64,000 bases of DNA from a bacterium (GTDB lineage: Bacteria > Planctomycetota > UBA1135 > UBA2386), in NCBI GenBank assembly GCA_030432695.1, contig JAUILN010000009.1, positions 372,001 to 436,000 of the forward strand, given 5' to 3'. Shown piece by piece: positions 1-9,591 of this stretch. Under the pieces are notes generated by a model. It made no database searches. It worked only from the letters and a program-made list of their open reading frames with translations, and had not been told where the DNA came from. How positions within the stretch are numbered: position 1 is the stretch's first letter; each line of letters starts with the position of its first letter. The translations under genes and the position numbers were made by a program.

Positions 1-3000
1 TTGGAGGGCTCGCCGGCCGACCGGCAGGCGGCGATCGAGGAGTTGGCCGGCCGCCATCCCCAGCTCGCCGCGGCGATCCGTGCGCTCGCCGCGGACCTGG
101 TCGCAGTGACCGCGCTGCTGGAGACCGCGTCGGTCGCGCCGGCGCCCGGCGAGCTGCGCGAGATCGGCGGTCACGGGGTCGTGCGCGTGCTCGGCGAGGG
201 CGCGTTCGGGGCGGTCTACCTGTGCCGCCAGGAGGTGCCGGTGGTGCGGAACGTGGCTGTGAAGGTGCTGCGTGCCGGCTGGATCGATCGCCGCGTGCTC
301 GCCCGCTTCGAGACCGAACGGCAGCTCCTCGCCGAGCTGAGTCATCCGACCATCACCCAGGTCTACGACGCCGGAGCCCTCGCGGACGGGCGGCCGTACC
401 TGGTGATGGAGTACGTCGACGGGTTGCCGATCACGGCGTATTGCGCGGCGCGGCAGCTGCCTTTGCGGCAGCGCTTGGAGCTCTGCGTCCAGGTCTGTCG
501 TGGCGTCGCGCATGCCAACGCGCGCGGTATCGTGCACCGCGACCTGAAGCCGCAGAACGTGTTGGTGGTCGACGGCGACGAGGGGCCTCGGCCGAAGATC
601 ATCGACTTCGGGATCGCCAAGGCGTTGCAGCGTCCGGTGGACGCCGCCGACCTGCGCACCGAGCACGGAGGGATCGTCGGCACGCCTGGCTACATGAGTC
701 CCGAGCAGGCGGCGGGCGACGTCGAACGGGTGGACCAGCGGTCCGACGTCTTCGCCCTGGGGGTCATGCTCTACGAGCTGTTGGCCCACACCCTGCCCTG
801 GCCGCGTGGCGCGGGGCGGCCGGACAGCGACCCGACCCGACCGAGTCTGGCGGCGACCGCCCGCCAACCGGCGAAACGTCCCACCGCCGACCTGCAGCGC
901 TGGAGCGCGGCGCTGCGCGGCGATCTCGACTGGATCACCCTGCGCGCCCTCGCGCGTGAGCCGGAGCATCGCTACGCCTCGGCCGTCGACCTCGCCGATG
1001 ATCTGGAGCGCCACCTCCGCGGTGAGCCGGTGCGCGCCGGTCCGCCCACGCTGCGCCGCCGCCTGCGCCGCATCGTCCGCCGTCGCCGCGGCCCGCTCGC
1101 GGTGCTCGCCGGGATCCTGATCGCCGTCGGCGGGCTGGCCGTGGCGCTGGTGCTCGACACGCACCGGGCCGCCGATGCCCGCGTGGTCGTCGCCGCGGGA
1201 CTCGTCGAGGTCCACGGCCTGGTCGACCGGCTGCTCGAGCGGGCGGTGGCCGCCGGTCGCTACGGTTCGGTCGCCGACGACGCGGTGCGCGTGGCGCTGG
1301 GCGAGGAGGCCCTGGCCCTGGCCGATGGCGTGCTGCGCATCGTGCCCGACGACCCGGAGCTGGCGCGGGACCGGTGCCGGGTCCTGCTGATGCTGTCCCG
1401 CGTCCACGCGCTGCTCGGTGATCCCTCGCACGCCGGCGACGTGGCGGCCGACGCCGTGGCGCTGGCCGAACGACTGGTCGGCGCGGACCCGGAGAACCTC
1501 GCCGGCCGGGCCCTGCTCGGTCGCGCCTTGCAGTGCGAGGGCCAGGCGCTGCTGTGGCGCGGCGAGTTCGAAGCCGCGCGGCCGCTGTTCGAGGCGGCCG
1601 CAGCGCACCTCGAGGGCTGCGCGTCGAACGCTCCGGAGCTGGTCGTCGCCCACGCGGCGGCGGTGGGCGGGATCGGCGCCACCGTGGTCCACTCCGCGCC
1701 GGCGCGGGCGATCGAGTGTTTCGAGCAGGCGCTGACGATGCTGGTCGGGGTCGAACCGACCGCCGAGCAGTTGACGTTCGGTGAGAACGCGCCGCGGATC
1801 CGCATCTCGTTCACGCTGCAGCTCGCGCGCGAACTGTTGGACTCGGGCGAGCTGGAAGCCGCCGAGCAGCGTCTCGCCGGCGCCGAGTCGATGCTGGCTC
1901 CGCTCGACCAGGACGGGCGCCTCGAGATGCGTGGCGAGTGGCTGCGGCTGCGGAGTCGGTGCGCCTGGAACGCCGACGACCGGGAGGCGGCGGTCGAACT
2001 CCTGCGGCAGTGCTGCGCCGACATCGAGGCCTGGCGGCAGCGCCAGCCGCGACGCGTCAACCCGCACCGCTCTCTGATCACCGCCTGCTCGGATCTCGGC
2101 GTGGCGCTCAACTACATGGAGCGCTTCGAGGAGTCGTCGGCGGCCTACCGGCGGGCCGTCGCGGCCTGCGACGAGTTGGTCGCCCAGTTCCCCGACGACC
2201 TGGTCGCGCGTTCGATCCTGTGCCAGCGCCTCGCTCAGTTCGCCTACCAGCTCCGCGACCGCTTCCGCCGCGTCGATCTGGAGGAGGCTTCGATCTATGC
2301 CCGCCGGGCCACCGAGGAGAGCGAACGCCTGCCGGAGGATGTGGCGTTGCGACAGCCGCGGTGGTGCTACCTGGCGACCGAGGCCTGCATCGACGAGTCG
2401 CTCGGCGGTGCTGGCGTCGCGGCAGCCTGGTCGCGCGTCGAGGCGGAGCTGGCGACGGTCGGCGAGCTCGGCGCCGAGCCCGCGCGCGACCTGCTGCTGG
2501 AGGCCACGACCGGCCTGGCCCGCCACCGGCTCGGGCAGGGCGACCGCGCGGCGGCGGCGGCCTGGCTCGCGCGCAGTCGTGAACTCATCGCGACCGGCGC
2601 GCCGCAGTTCGACAAGCGGATGGTCGAGGTCGGTTGGCTGGAGGCGCGGATCGCGGTGGACGCAGGGGATCCGGACGAGGCCGCGGCCGCCGCCGAACGC
2701 ATCGTCGCCGCGCGACCGACCTGGTTCGGCCGCCGGCGCGCCGCGGACTGTCTGCGGATCGCCTGGCGCGCCGCCGCGGCGAACGGTCGCGAGGTCGAGG
2801 CGACGCGCTGGCGCGACCTCGCCGCCGAGCACTACCGGGCGGTGCGCGACGAACTCGAGCCCGATGCGACCGCGCGACCCGACGATCCCTACTACGTGCT
2901 GCCTTGGGGATCCTCGCTGCTGCACCTCGCCGGGATCCTGGCCGCGGAGGGTGAGAACGACCAGGCGCGGGCCTTCCTCGAGACCGCGCTGCCACGCCTC

Positions 3001-3099
3001 GAAGCGGTGCGTGACGCGGCGCAGGTCGACCAGTGGGACGAGGACGCGTTCGTCGCCGGGAGCGCGATGCTGGCCTCGATCCGGCCGATCGGGCGGTAG
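1..3099 (+). CDS. Ser/Thr protein kinase with transmembrane segment and TPR-like tail (5' partial)
   Basis: Hanks-type kinase. The glycine loop (GEGAFGAVY) starts near residue 65 counted from the window edge, followed by Lys88 in VAVKVL, the HRDLK catalytic loop with Asp181, DFG Asp202 and the GTPGYMSPEQ activation segment. One hydrophobic segment at about residues 364-386 places the kinase in the cytoplasm and the remaining 650 residues probably outside. That tail is Ala/Arg/Glu-rich and helical, with TPR-like pairs. The reading frame is open at base 1. The TTG there gives no convincing start, and the short leader before the kinase suggests that the true N-terminus lies upstream. The substrate is unknown. 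A stem-loop follows the stop. Confidence 0.9.
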   Translation: MEGSPADRQAAIEELAGRHPQLAAAIRALAADLVAVTALLETASVAPAPGELREIGGHGVVRVLGEGAFGAVYLCRQEVPVVRNVAVKVLRAGWIDRRVLARFETERQLLAELSHPTITQVYDAGALADGRPYLVMEYVDGLPITAYCAARQLPLRQRLELCVQVCRGVAHANARGIVHRDLKPQNVLVVDGDEGPRPKIIDFGIAKALQRPVDAADLRTEHGGIVGTPGYMSPEQAAGDVERVDQRSDVFALGVMLYELLAHTLPWPRGAGRPDSDPTRPSLAATARQPAKRPTADLQRWSAALRGDLDWITLRALAREPEHRYASAVDLADDLERHLRGEPVRAGPPTLRRRLRRIVRRRRGPLAVLAGILIAVGGLAVALVLDTHRAADARVVVAAGLVEVHGLVDRLLERAVAAGRYGSVADDAVRVALGEEALALADGVLRIVPDDPELARDRCRVLLMLSRVHALLGDPSHAGDVAADAVALAERLVGADPENLAGRALLGRALQCEGQALLWRGEFEAARPLFEAAAAHLEGCASNAPELVVAHAAAVGGIGATVVHSAPARAIECFEQALTMLVGVEPTAEQLTFGENAPRIRISFTLQLARELLDSGELEAAEQRLAGAESMLAPLDQDGRLEMRGEWLRLRSRCAWNADDREAAVELLRQCCADIEAWRQRQPRRVNPHRSLITACSDLGVALNYMERFEESSAAYRRAVAACDELVAQFPDDLVARSILCQRLAQFAYQLRDRFRRVDLEEASIYARRATEESERLPEDVALRQPRWCYLATEACIDESLGGAGVAAAWSRVEAELATVGELGAEPARDLLLEATTGLARHRLGQGDRAAAAAWLARSRELIATGAPQFDKRMVEVGWLEARIAVDAGDPDEAAAAAERIVAARPTWFGRRRAADCLRIAWRAAAANGREVEATRWRDLAAEHYRAVRDELEPDATARPDDPYYVLPWGSSLLHLAGILAAEGENDQARAFLETALPRLEAVRDAAQVDQWDEDAFVAGSAMLASIRPIGR

Positions 3100-3107
3100 C
3101 CGCGATC

Positions 3108-3134
3108 ACCGAGCGGTGCGATGGTCGCATCGGT
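3108..3134 (+). terminator. Stem-loop after kinase gene
   Basis: ACCGA and TGCGA pair with TCGCA and TCGGT around a TGG loop, with a 4-nt bulge (GCGG) on the left arm. It lies 9 bp after the stop of the kinase gene. There is no U-tract, so intrinsic termination is not certain; it could also protect the 3' end of the mRNA. Confidence 0.4.
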
Positions 3135-3361
3135 CGGCGTCACGTCTCACCGTGCCGTGGCGTTGCGAGTCCCGCCGTGTTCTCGGTGCGCGCGACGTCG
3201 GGGGTTCGACGGAGCAGGAGGGAGGGGCTCGAGGGAGCGTCGCGGCGGCACTCGACGCCGTCTCCGAATTCTCCGTGACGGCCTCGTTCGCGCCGCACCC
3301 GCCTACCGGACCCGGCACGCTGCGGCGAGTGCCGGTGGCCGCAACTCGATAGGAGAAACCC

Positions 3362-6061
3362 ATGATCTTCCCTCGACTCCTCACGCGCGCTTTGGCGTTC
3401 GGCGCATCGCTGGCCTGTGTCTCCGCCCAGAACCCGCAGCCCCTCACGTTGCCGGCGGTCCTCTCGGGCAATCACCTGGACCTCGTGTTCGTCCCGGACG
3501 CGACGGCCGGTGTGCGACTCTCGAAGCTGGTCCACAAGGACCCGACCTGGAACGCCACGCAGCATTCGTTCCTGAACGACCCGATCTCGTACGGTTTCGA
3601 CGGAAGCCTATGGGAGATCGAAACGACCGACCGGCAGTCCGGCCTACAGAAGAAGGTCCGTGCGACCACCGTCCCGGTTGCGAACGTCAGCGCGACGTCC
3701 GTCGACCTGTCCCCCGGGACGCGCTTCTCCTTCAAGTGGAGTCCTGTCCCGATGGGCCTCGACACGGTGTCGTTGACCCTCGACGTGACCCTGATGCCCG
3801 ACGACGTCGTCAGCCGTTGGGACTGCCGCGTGGAGCGCATCACCAGCGGCGAAGCGGCATTGGATCGTGTCGCCTACCCCTTGCTGATGCTCGCCGGGCC
3901 GGTCGAACCGGTTCCGCCGACGGAATCGGCATTCGACGCGCAGTGGCGGACACGCATCGTGATCCCCCGGGCGATCGCCTCGTCGTTCCAGGGGCAGAAC
4001 ATGCCGCTGGCAGGTTACTCGCTCCTCCCGTCGAACGGCTTCGAGCTGCGCCATCCGCACGCGGAGCAGGTCATGCAATGGTCCGTCATGTACGCCGCCG
4101 ATCCCCTGTCCCACGCGGGCGGCCGAATGATCTACCTCGGCACCGAGGACACGACGGGTCACGAGAAGAGGTTCCGTCACGCATTCCCGATATCCGGTTC
4201 GCTCAACCCCGGCTATCAGTGGGCCGCCGTGCATTATCCGTCGTTCGCCGACAGCTCGGGAACCTACGCCGAGTTCGGCAACCGCTATGAATCCGCGTAT
4301 CCCACCGTCGTCGGCGCGCTGCTCGCCACGTCCGACGAGTTCTGGTTCGACGCCGCGGAGTACTACCGAGGATTCGTCGAGAACAGCCTGGGGCTGGTGC
4401 GGCGCGAGCTGAACGCGTCGCTCGCCGACGACGTCGGGCCGGCGATCCTCAGCTTCCCACTCCAGGCCACACAGCTCCTTCAGGGTATGCCGCTCTACAA
4501 GAGATTCCTGCAGATCACGCGCGGCTGGCGGTTGGCGCTGGACAATCCCCATGTGCAAACGCAGCGGACGATCCTGCACTTCCAGAACTACCTGAAGGAC
4601 GCCGTGAACGGGGGCGGACTGTTCTCGGACTGGGGCGCCGGACACCCGTTCAGCGCCACGGTCGACAGCGGTGTCGCGCAGACGGTCGCCGCCGCGCGCG
4701 CGTTGGGTATCGACTGCTCCGTGCGGCACCTTCCCGTCGCGGTCGAGATCGGCAGCGGTTGGGATGCGCAGTTGCCGGAGAGCCTCCGCGCCTACGACCG
4801 TGATAGATCGGTCTCGCAGCTCCTCGTCGGCCTCGACGAACGTCTGGACTACGCGACCTACGACGATCCCGTCGTCGGGCCCCAGATCGAGTCCTGGTTC
4901 GCCGACACCGTGCTCGTCCCGCTCGTTCAGCACCTGGATCTCGAGGGACTCTACCTGGACCTCATCTCCGGTCAGGGCGGCGCGCTCACCTACGAGAATG
5001 CAGTCCTCGGCGCATTCCATGCCGGTCACGGTGGTGATCGCTATGTGCGGGGTCTCGTCGCGGCGACCGACTACACGCGTCAGCGGCTGCAGTCGACCGT
5101 CAGCGGAGGGAATGCGTTCCTGATGAGCGAGGCCGTCCAGGAGTACATGGCGGGACATCTGGACTTCGTCGGCCAGGGATACGTCCACCTGCCACGCCAC
5201 ATGCTCCACTTCGAGGAGGTCCTGCCGTTCATCCCGGTGCCTCCGGCCGGTCACGAGGTCCCCCCCGAGGCTCGAGACCAGAGTCCGCCCTTGTGGCAGG
5301 CGGTCTATCACGAGTATCAGCCGGCGGAGATGCTGACGCTGTTTCCCTCCTCGCGGCCGCTGGCCGCGGGTCTGACGAGCAACGAACTGCTCGACCTCTA
5401 CGCCTGGACCTTCGGCACCGCGCTGATCAACGGCTCGCGACCGTCGTCTCTCGTCTACAAGCTCGAGCACGACCCCGCGATCGTCGAGTTCGACGAGTCG
5501 ACCCTCTCACTCACGGATCCCACCGGGGTCGGCCTCTCGGCGATGGCCATCGTGAACGCACTCCACGGCGCGGTGGAGAGGTCCTTTGCGGGGCAGTTCA
5601 CGAGCGTGGGGCGGCTCGAGCGCTCGCTGCCGGACGCCGGGGAGACGCGGAGCACACAGATCAACCCGACGCATCGAACCCAGCCGGTCGCAAACCTGGA
5701 CGAGACCTGCTTCCCGGTGTTGGAGTCCTGGGACGACCCCGGCAGCGACACGCCGGAAGGTCTCCCCGAGGCGTCGATGGCGTTCCCGGTCGACTCGGTC
5801 CTGCACAGCGTCTGGACGAGTCCCGAGGGGAAGATCGGCCTGGTGCTCTACAACTGGACGAGCGCCCCCGCGGTCTGGACCGGCAAGTTCGACCCCGTTC
5901 TCTACGGCATCGGCGCGAACCAGTCCTACAACCTGGCGCAGCTCGTCCAGGGCGGCACGCCGACGGATCTCGGCACCGTGCAGGGAACCATCACCCTACC
6001 GCTGACCACGACGACGATCCCCTCGCGAGAGGTGGTCGTGTATCAGGTCACGCCACTCTGA
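3362..6061 (+). CDS. Secreted glycosidase-like protein (DUF6259-type, tentative)
   Basis: 899 residues with an N-terminal signal peptide ending near ACVSAQ. The start is supported by an AGGAG six bases before the ATG. The first ~330 residues look like a beta-sandwich. The middle (about 350-680) reads like an alpha/beta barrel with acidic strand ends, such as the LEGLYLDLISGQGG stretch. The last ~120 residues look beta-rich. This arrangement, with alternating aromatic and acidic positions, recalls the glycoside-hydrolase-like DUF6259 proteins. I cannot name a substrate, and the family call is from memory of the fold pattern. The stop codon is the first triplet of a dispersed 58-nt stem-loop repeat. 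Confidence 0.6.
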   Translation: MIFPRLLTRALAFGASLACVSAQNPQPLTLPAVLSGNHLDLVFVPDATAGVRLSKLVHKDPTWNATQHSFLNDPISYGFDGSLWEIETTDRQSGLQKKVRATTVPVANVSATSVDLSPGTRFSFKWSPVPMGLDTVSLTLDVTLMPDDVVSRWDCRVERITSGEAALDRVAYPLLMLAGPVEPVPPTESAFDAQWRTRIVIPRAIASSFQGQNMPLAGYSLLPSNGFELRHPHAEQVMQWSVMYAADPLSHAGGRMIYLGTEDTTGHEKRFRHAFPISGSLNPGYQWAAVHYPSFADSSGTYAEFGNRYESAYPTVVGALLATSDEFWFDAAEYYRGFVENSLGLVRRELNASLADDVGPAILSFPLQATQLLQGMPLYKRFLQITRGWRLALDNPHVQTQRTILHFQNYLKDAVNGGGLFSDWGAGHPFSATVDSGVAQTVAAARALGIDCSVRHLPVAVEIGSGWDAQLPESLRAYDRDRSVSQLLVGLDERLDYATYDDPVVGPQIESWFADTVLVPLVQHLDLEGLYLDLISGQGGALTYENAVLGAFHAGHGGDRYVRGLVAATDYTRQRLQSTVSGGNAFLMSEAVQEYMAGHLDFVGQGYVHLPRHMLHFEEVLPFIPVPPAGHEVPPEARDQSPPLWQAVYHEYQPAEMLTLFPSSRPLAAGLTSNELLDLYAWTFGTALINGSRPSSLVYKLEHDPAIVEFDESTLSLTDPTGVGLSAMAIVNALHGAVERSFAGQFTSVGRLERSLPDAGETRSTQINPTHRTQPVANLDETCFPVLESWDDPGSDTPEGLPEASMAFPVDSVLHSVWTSPEGKIGLVLYNWTSAPAVWTGKFDPVLYGIGANQSYNLAQLVQGGTPTDLGTVQGTITLPLTTTTIPSREVVVYQVTPL

Positions 6062-6116
6062 TCTGCTGCGTCCGAGGATCTGCGCGCCCAGCGCTGATTC
6101 TCGGGAGGAGTCGATC
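6059..6116 (+). repeat. 58-nt stop-codon-associated stem-loop, copy A
   Basis: Begins with the TGA stop of the glycosidase-like gene. The stem is CCGAGGATC (6072-6080) with GATTCTCGG (6096-6104), including one G-U pair; the 15-nt loop is GC-rich. It is 53/58 identical to the copy at 56841-56898. It lies in the gap between convergent genes and ends about 80 bp before the stop of the SGNH hydrolase gene. Confidence 0.85.
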
Positions 6117-6197
6117 GAAACCACAGAGGCAGTCGGCCGCGGAGAGTTCTTCCAGCCGGAGTCCTTCCAAGTGGTGCGTCGCAGCGATTGGAGCGAC

Positions 6198-7286
6198 TCA
6201 ACCGCCGGCCAGCGCTGCCTCGATCGCCTCGACATAGTGCGGCGCCATCCGCGTGAAGCCGAGATCCGTCGGATGTGACCCGTCGACGGTGTCCTCTCGG
6301 TCCGCGCCGAGCTGGCGGTCTGCCGGCAGGTGGACCACCGCGATGCCCTGCTCGCGCAGGGTCGCCAGCGCCTCGCGCAGCGCCGCCTGGTTGCCGCGAT
6401 TGCGTTCGGCCCGACTCGGGTTCCACCAGGCGTCGGCGTAGTCGCGGTCGTCGCAGAGCACGATCGGCGTGTCCGGTCGCGCAGCGTGCAGCGCGGTGAC
6501 GAACGGCAGCGCGCGCTCGCGGACCTGCTCGGGATTCAGGTTCGGTAGGCAATCGAGGACGTAGCAGGCGGCGTCGATCGCGGCGAGATACTCGATCAGT
6601 TCCAGCTCCAGCCGGCCGTTCCCCGAGAAGCCGAGGTTGATGGTCTCGCGGTCCATCCGCCGACCCACCTGGGCGACGTGCACCATCCCGGGCCGCGAGG
6701 CGCAGGCGCCATGCGTGATCGAGGTGCCGTAGAACACGATCGGCTTCGAGTCGCGCGCGGGCGCGGCCTCGAGCGAGCAGTCTTCGGGCACGCCGATGCG
6801 GACCTGCTGCGTGCCATTGTAGAGCGGCAGGTAGAGGGTCCACGTGCGAAGCGCCCGCTCGGGGAGCCGCGCCAGGGTCCGCTTGCTGGCGAGGCCGGCC
6901 GGCTGACCGCAGGCCACCCAGCGCGGGCCTTCGGAAGTGTCCACGTAGAGGTCGACGCCGCTCACGCCGGTGGCCGGCATGTGGTTCATCGCCAGCCGGT
7001 CCTTGGTCAGGGTCCAGGCCACGTCGATCCGCTCGGCGTCGGTTACGAACCGGATCGCCATCCCGGCCGAATCACGGGACAGGTTCCAGACCGCATCGCG
7101 GACCTTCGCCTCCGCGGCGGCCGGCAGGCGGTCGTACGGGGCCGCGCGCTCCGCGTCGGGGAAGGCGCGACCCTCGACACGAAGCTCGAGTGCATCGCGC
7201 CACAGGAGGCCGTCGTCCTGCGCCGGTGGGCAGAGCGACAGGATGGTGCAGAACGCCGGCAGGGCGAGGAGGCGGGTCGTCGACAT
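6198..7286 (-). CDS. Secreted SGNH/GDSL hydrolase with GxDLY N-terminal domain
   Basis: 362 residues with a signal peptide (MSTTRLLALP...). The N-terminal beta domain carries the GxDLY signature (G110-V-D-L-Y114) of SGNH_N domains. The catalytic domain has GTSITHG with the nucleophile Ser189 and, near the C-terminus, DGSHPT with Asp335 and His338 as the probable remainder of the triad. Related proteins are esterases or acetyl-esterases acting on carbohydrates; the substrate here is unknown. I chose the ATG at 7286 because the signal peptide starts there; the frame is open further upstream but would run into the divergent acetyltransferase gene. Confidence 0.85.
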   Translation of the reverse strand: MSTTRLLALPAFCTILSLCPPAQDDGLLWRDALELRVEGRAFPDAERAAPYDRLPAAAEAKVRDAVWNLSRDSAGMAIRFVTDAERIDVAWTLTKDRLAMNHMPATGVSGVDLYVDTSEGPRWVACGQPAGLASKRTLARLPERALRTWTLYLPLYNGTQQVRIGVPEDCSLEAAPARDSKPIVFYGTSITHGACASRPGMVHVAQVGRRMDRETINLGFSGNGRLELELIEYLAAIDAACYVLDCLPNLNPEQVRERALPFVTALHAARPDTPIVLCDDRDYADAWWNPSRAERNRGNQAALREALATLREQGIAVVHLPADRQLGADREDTVDGSHPTDLGFTRMAPHYVEAIEAALAGG

Positions 7287-7343
7287 ACGGCGCACCTTAG
7301 CCCGCCGCTTCCCCGGCTCGCCATCTGCCGCCAGACTGGTCGG

Positions 7344-7823
7344 ATGGCCGTGCGCCCCGCCCGTGAAGCCGATGTCCCGACGATCGTCCGCTTCATCCGA
7401 GAACTCGCCGACTACGAGCAGTTGCTGCACGAGGTGAAAGCCTCCGAGTCCGCCCTCCGCGAACATCTGTTCGGGGCGCGGCCGGCCTGCGCGGCGCTGA
7501 TCGCCGAGGTCGAGGCCGAGGCGGTCGGCTTCGCACTCTACTTCCAGACCTACTCGACCTTCGAGACCGCCGTCTGCCTGCACCTCGAGGACCTGTACGT
7601 CACGCCGGAACAGCGAGGTGCCGGGCATGGCAAGGCGTTGCTGGCGGCCGTCGCGGCCCGGGCTCGGGAGCTGGGGTGCCCGCGGTTGCAATGGAACGTC
7701 CTGGACTGGAACGCCCCGGCGATCGCCTTCTACGAATCGCTCGGTGCGGGGCTGTTACGCGAGTGGGAGACCTGCCGCCTCGACGCAGCGGGCATCGCTC
7801 GGATCGCGGGTGCCTCGGATTGA
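7344..7823 (+). CDS. GNAT-family N-acetyltransferase
   Basis: 159 residues covering a full GNAT fold. The N-terminal AVRPAREADVPTIVRFIRE block is motif C/D-like. The acetyl-CoA loop is PEQRGAGHGKALL (about residues 87-99), and the C-terminal NAPAIAFYESLGA block is typical. The sequence resembles diamine (SpeG/SSAT-like) and related small-molecule acetyltransferases, but the substrate cannot be read from it. It is divergent from the SGNH hydrolase, with 57 bp between the two starts that must hold both promoters. Confidence 0.88.
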   Translation: MAVRPAREADVPTIVRFIRELADYEQLLHEVKASESALREHLFGARPACAALIAEVEAEAVGFALYFQTYSTFETAVCLHLEDLYVTPEQRGAGHGKALLAAVAARARELGCPRLQWNVLDWNAPAIAFYESLGAGLLREWETCRLDAAGIARIAGASD

Positions 7824-8117
7824 GATCTGGTCCCAGGTCGACCTCGGGCAGTTGCTCCGGTCGGGCGCTGCCGGTTCGAGGGATCGCAAGGACCCGCTGA
7901 GAGGCTGCGTCACGGCATACGATCCGATCCAGTGCGTGAACTCGTGCCCGGGACGAAGTCGTGAAACGCAGCCGAATCGGTGGAGTCGGCGAGCCTGCGC
8001 ACCGAGGAGCACTGTACGGCGATGTCCTGGGTGCGAGGGCGCGAGCTGGGCGGGATGGCCTCCCGTGACTCAGACTCCTAGCATGGAGCACCTCTCTTCG
8101 ACCGCTGTCTTCCCCCG

Positions 8118-9557
8118 ATGTCGCACTCCGTCTCCTCGACGCCGCGTCTGCTCGCCGCGTTCGGTTCCCTGCTCGCATCCACTGGTCTGGCCGTGCCGGC
8201 GCTGGCGCAGAGCGTTCCGCCCGGTGAGTCGCCCGCGATCTTCCGGCCGCGGGTCACCCAGGCCGCGGTCACCAGCGGCCTGTTCACCGTCGACCAGATC
8301 CGGCTGGCGGGCATGACGCTGTTCACCACCCCGTTCAACCGCTTCGACGGCTTCGGCGACGGCCCGATGAACCACGCCGATCCGACCACCCCGGGCGGTC
8401 GACCGACTCTGCAGAACAACGGCACGTTCCTGCGGATCAACGGTCTCGATGCGCAGACCTGCCAGGAGTGCCACTCGATCGGCAGCAATGCGGTGATCCC
8501 GTTCCGCTTTGCGATCGGTGGCGTGGGCGGTGCTTCGAACAACGCCATGGCGCTGCCGCGCAACGTCGACGTTTCCGACCGCGCCGGCGTCGGCTTCGCG
8601 AGCTTCGACGGCCGCTTCATCAATCCGCCGTTCCTGTTCGGATCCGGCGGCGTCGAGCTGCTCGGCAAGGAGATGACCGAGGAGCTGCAGGCGCTCGCGA
8701 AGCAGGCGCGCGCCAACCCTGGCCAGATCGTGCAGCTGTTGGTCAAGGGCGTGTCGTTCGGCTCCGTGGTGTTCCAGAACGGCCAGCTCGATACCTCCCA
8801 GGTGGAGGGTGTCGACGAGGATCTGGTGGTGCGGCCGTTCGGACGCAAGGGCGAGTTCCAGTCGGCGCGCGCCTTCGACATCGAGGCGATGCAGTTCCAC
8901 TTCGGCATGCAGCCGGTCGAGGTGGTCGGGCAGGGGGTCGACGGCGACAACGACGGCGTGACCGACGAGGTCCTGGTCGGCGAGCTGTCGGCTTTGCACG
9001 TCTTCGATACGAACCTCGAGCGGCCGTTCCAGCAACGCCTCGACGCCGAGGGCCTTGCTGGCCGTGGGCTGTTCCAATCGATGGGCTGCGCCGACTGCCA
9101 CATGCCGCAGCTCGACACCACGCAGCCGCTGCTCCCCTATTCCTTCCCCGAGATCCCGACCCGGCCGTTCGAGAACGTCTACCTGAAGGTCGACCTGAAC
9201 CGCTCGCCGGCCGGCTTTGACAAGACCCCGGCCGGCGGGCTGGCGGTCCCGCTGTTCTCCGACCTCAAGCGCCACGACATGGGTGTGCAGCTCGCGGAGT
9301 CCACCGGTGGTCGGCTGGATCGCTTCTTCATCACCGCCCGACTCTGGGGCATCGCCGACACCGCGCCCTACCTGCACGACGGCCGCGCCTCCACGCTCTC
9401 GGAGGCGATCGAAATGCACGGCGGCGAGGCCCAGGCGGCGCGCAACGCCTTCATGGCGCTGCAGTCGGCCGACAAGGTCCGCGTGCTGACCTTCCTGCGC
9501 TCGCTGCGCACGCCGACCAAGCCAGCCAAGGACCTGTTGGAAGCGCTGGGCCGCTGA
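8118..9557 (+). CDS. Exported di-heme oxidoreductase (DHOR family, c-type cytochrome)
   Basis: 479 residues with a signal peptide ending around PALAQS (residue 30). It has two CxxCH haem c sites: CQECH at 115-119 and CADCH at 324-328. Between and after them are the conserved blocks KRHDMG and TARLWGIADTAPYLHDG, which match the di-heme oxidoreductase group related to MauG/CcpA peroxidases. It probably works in the periplasm on an unknown electron donor or peroxide. It is one of three di-heme cytochromes in the window. The ATG has no strong ribosome-binding site, but the signal peptide fixes the start. Confidence 0.85.
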   Translation: MSHSVSSTPRLLAAFGSLLASTGLAVPALAQSVPPGESPAIFRPRVTQAAVTSGLFTVDQIRLAGMTLFTTPFNRFDGFGDGPMNHADPTTPGGRPTLQNNGTFLRINGLDAQTCQECHSIGSNAVIPFRFAIGGVGGASNNAMALPRNVDVSDRAGVGFASFDGRFINPPFLFGSGGVELLGKEMTEELQALAKQARANPGQIVQLLVKGVSFGSVVFQNGQLDTSQVEGVDEDLVVRPFGRKGEFQSARAFDIEAMQFHFGMQPVEVVGQGVDGDNDGVTDEVLVGELSALHVFDTNLERPFQQRLDAEGLAGRGLFQSMGCADCHMPQLDTTQPLLPYSFPEIPTRPFENVYLKVDLNRSPAGFDKTPAGGLAVPLFSDLKRHDMGVQLAESTGGRLDRFFITARLWGIADTAPYLHDGRASTLSEAIEMHGGEAQAARNAFMALQSADKVRVLTFLRSLRTPTKPAKDLLEALGR

Positions 9558-9564
9558 CCGGCCT

Positions 9565-9588
9565 GGCGCGGGCAGTCGGCCGCGCCAA
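9565..9588. terminator. Bidirectional terminator-like hairpin
   Basis: TGGCGCGG (9565-9572) and CCGCGCCA (9581-9588) form a perfect 8-bp stem with an 8-nt loop. It fills the 34-bp gap between two convergent genes, so it can serve both. No U-tract is present. Confidence 0.5.
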
Positions 9589-9591
9589 CGG

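Noticed and set aside
3644..5470. 608-codon open frame on the minus strand opposite the glycosidase-like gene
   Set aside because: Shadow frame of a high-GC gene: no signal, family motif or ribosome-binding site, while the plus strand has a signal peptide and a good start.
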